A stretch of 48,629 bases of DNA, from contig NZ_BMMK01000023.1 of NCBI RefSeq assembly GCF_014645795.1, positions 1 through 48,629 of the forward strand. Reading direction: 5' to 3'. This DNA is from Longimycelium tulufanense (lineage in GTDB: Bacteria; Actinomycetota; Actinomycetes; Mycobacteriales; Pseudonocardiaceae). Below, in pieces: positions 47,354 to 48,629 of the stretch (position 1 is the stretch's first letter; each line of letters begins with the position of its first letter). Under the pieces are notes generated by a model. That model was not told the origin of the DNA. It was given only the letters and a program-made list of their open reading frames with translations, and did not search any database. The position numbers and the translations under genes were made by a program.

Positions 47354-47559
47354 TGAGCTCTCCTTCGAAACGTGCGGGAAACGACGACCGACGCGCCAGT
47401 GACTGACGTCGGTGGCAGGGAACCCGGCAGGGGAACCCCACTCTTGCCGCGGTCTTTCCCCATCGGTGGGGCCGCGCGGCGCGGATGCAGGTTACTGAAG
47501 TCCCGGCGGGGAGAAAAATTCTGTTCCACCATTGTGTGATCTTCGTCGAGAAGTCACCA
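47354..47559. promoter_or_regulatory. upstream region of array member 5
   Basis: It contains the second copy of the shared 29-bp motif at 47513-47541, about 160 bp before the start codon. No gene. Confidence 0.5.
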
Positions 47560-48629
47560 CGAGGAATTGCAGAACCCGGTCGTGGCGCATACCGGAAAGG
47601 GTGACGTTATCTTCGGTCGTCACGACAGGTAGCTGCCGGGTGGGTCCCGACCCAACCCTGCTCGCCGAAACGGCTGGTACGGGGGGCATCCGTGGAACCA
47701 TGCCGAAGCCTTTCACGTCGAGCCGTGCCGCGGCGTGAATCGTCACGGGGTCTGGGGAGGTCCGGGCCGCCGCACTCGCTCCGGAGACGTTGCGGTTCCG
47801 GGTATGCCACGACCTGTCCACCTGCGGCAAGGGCACTTTCCCCGGTGCGGTGGGAGCCGGGCTGAGGTGTCGGACGTGCCCGCCGGGGCCTGCCGCGGGG
47901 CAGCCGACAAGAACCTCGTTGGCGAGCTCGTGGTGGACGGCGGTGTGGTGGGAACGGGGCGAGGAGCGCCCGGGTCGGAATGGTCCGGCGGGTGACCGGG
48001 GCTTGCCGAAAGTTGGTGCGGAGCAGGCAGGACCCGACCGCGGTCGGGTGTCGATGCTGGCACGGCCCACCCTCGGACGGCCGGGTGCGCGAGGCCCAAC
48101 GCGAGCCGCGTCAGGTGTTGGGCGACCACGAGCCCGGTCAGCGCGGAGGTGTCATGCAGGACCAGGATGCTGGCCACCTGCTCGTCCCAGTAGGTCACGG
48201 TGCGCTCGAACCCGATGAGCGGTGAGAACGGGTTCGGAAGGCTGTCCAGCGCAGCATCGGCCGCGAGTGGCGAGGAGGGTGCGGTGGCGGGGCCCCGGAG
48301 CGCGGGATCGATGGGTCACCGGTCCGACCAGGGCTCTTCCTGCGATCGCTGAGAGAGAATCGGGAAAGTCGTTGGATGGCGCGGCGTTGACTGGGAGAGA
48401 GGCGCAGCGCGCTAGGAGCCCGCCACAGGCAGCCGGGCCAGGATCGAGCTCTTCATACCGCTTACCGGCTAGAACTGTGCCGCGAGTAGCAGTCAGCCCG
48501 CCGATCGTGGCCGTGGTACGCGGCACCCGGTTGTCGACGGCCTGATCGAGCGATCAATCGGGTCGGCGTAGGACTTTCCTACGTGCCCGGGCGGTCCCGG
48601 ATGCGTCGAGGCGCCGGACCCGCGGGTCC
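47560..48629. other. no supported gene; possible decayed coding fragment on the minus strand
   Basis: About 1.07 kb. On the minus strand about 48120-48290 reads ALDSLPNPFSPLIGFERTVT then YWDEQVASILVLHDTSAL, which looks protein-like, but an in-frame stop lies upstream with no start in between, and downstream the frame turns into Pro/Ser/Thr-rich noise. Other frames show no family. It may be a broken gene. Confidence 0.35.

Overview
The window is high-GC actinomycete DNA, most likely from the Pseudonocardiaceae or a close relative. The clues are GTG/TTG starts, a mycothiol conjugate amidase (Mca), a GreA/Mca/Z-prenyl synthase block, sortase and small secreted hydrophobic proteins typical of mycelial actinomycetes. 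From about 22.0 to 43.7 kb the gene order follows the Mycobacterium tuberculosis Rv1074c-Rv1086 block: thiolase, SGNH hydrolase, cbs, pra, metB, greA, a DUF4307-type protein, mca, a small membrane protein, a DUF255 thioredoxin-like protein, hemolysin III and the short-chain Z-prenyl synthase. Several genes are inserted into it: an FMN reductase, ilvA, hpd with an Lrp/AsnC regulator, a kinase-phosphatase and a methyltransferase.

Layout. 0-6 kb: a complete dipeptide/oligopeptide ABC importer (binding lipoprotein, two permeases, two ATPases) with a hairpin between the first two genes. 6-10.4 kb: an S10 carboxypeptidase divergent from a family 4/5-type uracil-DNA glycosylase, a small membrane protein and a type II NADH dehydrogenase. 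10.5-12.9 kb: a compact three-gene cassette of a 40-residue peptide, an ATP-grasp ligase and a SagB-type flavin dehydrogenase, which looks like a RiPP-type pathway I cannot assign to a known class. It is followed by a tRNA with a UAA anticodon; the ATP-grasp gene has one TTA codon. A broken tyrosine integrase end and an acetyltransferase come next. 14.2-17.6 kb: pqqB, pqqC and pqqA on the minus strand, divergent from a secreted PQQ-type sugar dehydrogenase; no pqqD or pqqE is present. 17.9-20.1 kb: a class E/F-like sortase coupled to a probable surface-protein substrate. 20.5-21.4 kb: a Bax inhibitor-1 family protein.

22-43.7 kb is the conserved chromosomal block. It joins transsulfuration (cbs, metB), threonine deamination (ilvA), tyrosine catabolism (hpd plus regulator), transcript elongation (greA), mycothiol detoxification (mca) and prenyl diphosphate synthesis. 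Two copies of a roughly 115-bp intergenic repeat, each with a pair of DnaA-box-like sequences, lie at 34.3 and 40.8 kb.

44.3-47.4 kb holds five paralogous genes, all on the minus strand, for small secreted chaplin-like proteins; three carry His/Lys-rich tails. Two neighbouring units share about 260 bp of nearly identical upstream DNA. The last 1.2 kb has no gene I can support beyond a possible decayed fragment.

The two best candidates for an undescribed system are the peptide/ATP-grasp/SagB cassette with its neighbouring UAA tRNA, and the five-gene secreted-protein array. All calls come from reading the sequence; no database search was run.
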